DNA of 64,000 bases from Diadophis punctatus similis (taxonomy: Eukaryota; Chordata; Lepidosauria; Squamata; Dipsadidae). Numbering within the stretch: the stretch's first letter is position 1; each line of letters begins with the position of its first letter. Below, piece by piece: positions 63,443-64,000 of this stretch. The position numbers and the translations under genes were made by a program. Location of the stretch: contig JALIGW010000010.1 in NCBI GenBank assembly GCA_023053685.1, positions 12,880,919-12,944,918 on the forward strand, given 5' to 3'. The notes under the pieces were generated by a model, which ran no database searches, had not been told where the DNA came from, and was given only the letters and a program-made list of their open reading frames with translations.

Positions 63443-63502
63443 TAATCTGTGGAGTGGTTCTGCGACCGTTGCTTTCTGTTGTAAGAAAACAGCATAGAAG
63501 TT

Positions 63503-63972
63503 TCACAGTCCCAGGAATGCTTGTAACTCCATTTCGTTTTTTGGTGCAGGGGCTTCCTTTATTGCCCTGACTTTCTCTTCAGTGGGGTGTATGCCTGAGC
63601 CATCTATGCAAAATCCTAAAAATTCTACACTGGGAACCCCAATTTTACACTTGTCTTTCCTTACTTTAAGCCCTTTGTCTTGGAACCTCTGCAGGACCAC
63701 TTTTAGTCGATCTAACAGTTGTTCCTCCGAGTTCCCCGAGATGAGGACATCATCGAAGTACGGAACGACACCTGGAAGACCTTGGAGCAGCCATTCCATT
63801 AAACTTTGAAAGAGTCCTGGAGCCACGCAGACTCCAAATTGCAAACGGTTACACTTGAAAGCCCCTCTATGTGTAACAATTGTCTGAATTTCTGCCATCT
63901 GAGCATCCACTAGAAGCTGCTGATATGCTTGTGCCAAATCTAATTTTGCAAATATTTTCCCATTGCCTAGGG
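63503..63972 (-). pseudogene. Gypsy-3 reverse transcriptase, C-terminal part
   Basis: It starts at the hAT junction with GKIFAKLDLAQAYQQLLVDA-like sequence, then FKCNRLQFGVCVAPGLFQSL and VVPYFDDVLISGNSEEQLLD with a catalytic YFDD box near 63745, and VEFLGFCIDGSGIHPTEEKV. Open to 63503. The N-terminal half is outside or beyond the hAT. Confidence 0.85.
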
Positions 63973-64000
63973 CAGTGATGGCGAACCTATGGCACGGGTG
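63973..64000. mobile_element. hAT MITE left end at the window edge
   Basis: CAGTGATGGCGAACCTATGG matches the terminus of the MITE at 25919-26456. It interrupts the Gypsy-3 RT. The rest lies outside. Confidence 0.8.

Larger units (their letters stand above)
61148..63972 (-). mobile_element. Gypsy element, 3' half (Gypsy-3)
   Basis: A minus-strand Gypsy of the K02A2.6-like type common in vertebrate genomes: a complete 3' LTR, purine tract, integrase, RNase H and RT in reverse order along plus. It is a different lineage from Gypsy-1 and -2 (no chromodomain, distinct integrase C-terminus). A hAT at 63973 interrupts RT at the window edge; the 5' half would lie beyond. Confidence 0.85.

Noticed and set aside
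5202..64000. RAB36 or another RSPH14 neighbour (expected nearby from mammalian gene order)
   Set aside because: No exon with Rab GTP-binding motifs or any other host protein was found; the interval is dominated by repeats. Short exons could still be missed.
1..64000. CRISPR arrays, operons, prophage or bacterial systems
   Set aside because: Direct repeats here are microsatellites, minisatellites and terminal repeats; intron structure and element content show a vertebrate nuclear genome.

Overview
The window is host chromosomal DNA from a vertebrate, almost certainly a squamate reptile and probably a snake. The grounds are L1, CR1, L2-like LINE and tRNA-SINE copies of squamate type, a CR1 3' end seeding a GGATA array (a habit described for snake CR1 elements), DIRS, Gypsy and Copia retrotransposons side by side, and one exon of a vertebrate ciliary gene. 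There are no bacterial genes, rRNA, tRNA or CRISPR. Nearly all long open reading frames are transposon proteins or open frames in tandem repeats.

Host gene (4438-4800). The first coding exon of RSPH14 (radial spoke head 14 homolog) lies on the minus strand with its splice donor. A CpG-rich upstream segment carries an RFX-type X-box 35 bp before the start codon. Positions 1-4437 are therefore intron 1 of this gene (TE debris plus a 1.1 kb polypyrimidine tract). Everything above about 4800 is upstream flank, and no second host gene was recognised there.

4810-10930: two palindromic MITE copies, a 5'-truncated plus-strand L1, a minus-strand L1 5' end with the ORF1 start, and a minus-strand Gypsy gag-protease fragment.

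10918-39227: the dominant structure. A CR1 copy was hit by one full-length minus-strand L1 (15-bp target duplication). That L1 (about 6.3 kb of remaining sequence) was then expanded to 28.3 kb by six insertions: hAT elements at 12120-12614, 12775-15682, 32185-33250 and 35654-39113, all with 8-bp duplications, and two DIRS elements at about 15751-21856 and 24138-32012. The second DIRS holds a degenerate Gypsy, which itself holds a hAT MITE. The first DIRS is structurally complete (inverted termini, internal complementary region, gag-like ORF, intact tyrosine recombinase), but its RT/RNase H frame is broken. The hAT at 35654-39113 carries a decayed Charlie-type transposase.

39228-48190: hAT MITEs, a TA-flanked MITE, a tRNA-SINE, CT arrays, a hAT holding a truncated L1, and two CR1 3' ends, with unique-looking DNA between. 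48191-51780: a chromodomain Gypsy with a dead RT active site. 52146-60460: a full-length Ty1/Copia element (two LTRs, 5-bp duplication, initiator-Met-tRNA-type primer site) interrupted in gag by an L2-like LINE that itself contains an L1 3' fragment. 61148-63972: another Gypsy (3' LTR, integrase, RNase H, RT) running to a further hAT at the window edge.

The elements do not form a working pathway. They are layers of insertion whose nesting gives a relative chronology. Identifications come from reading translated frames, motifs, terminal repeats and target duplications; family names were not checked against a database.
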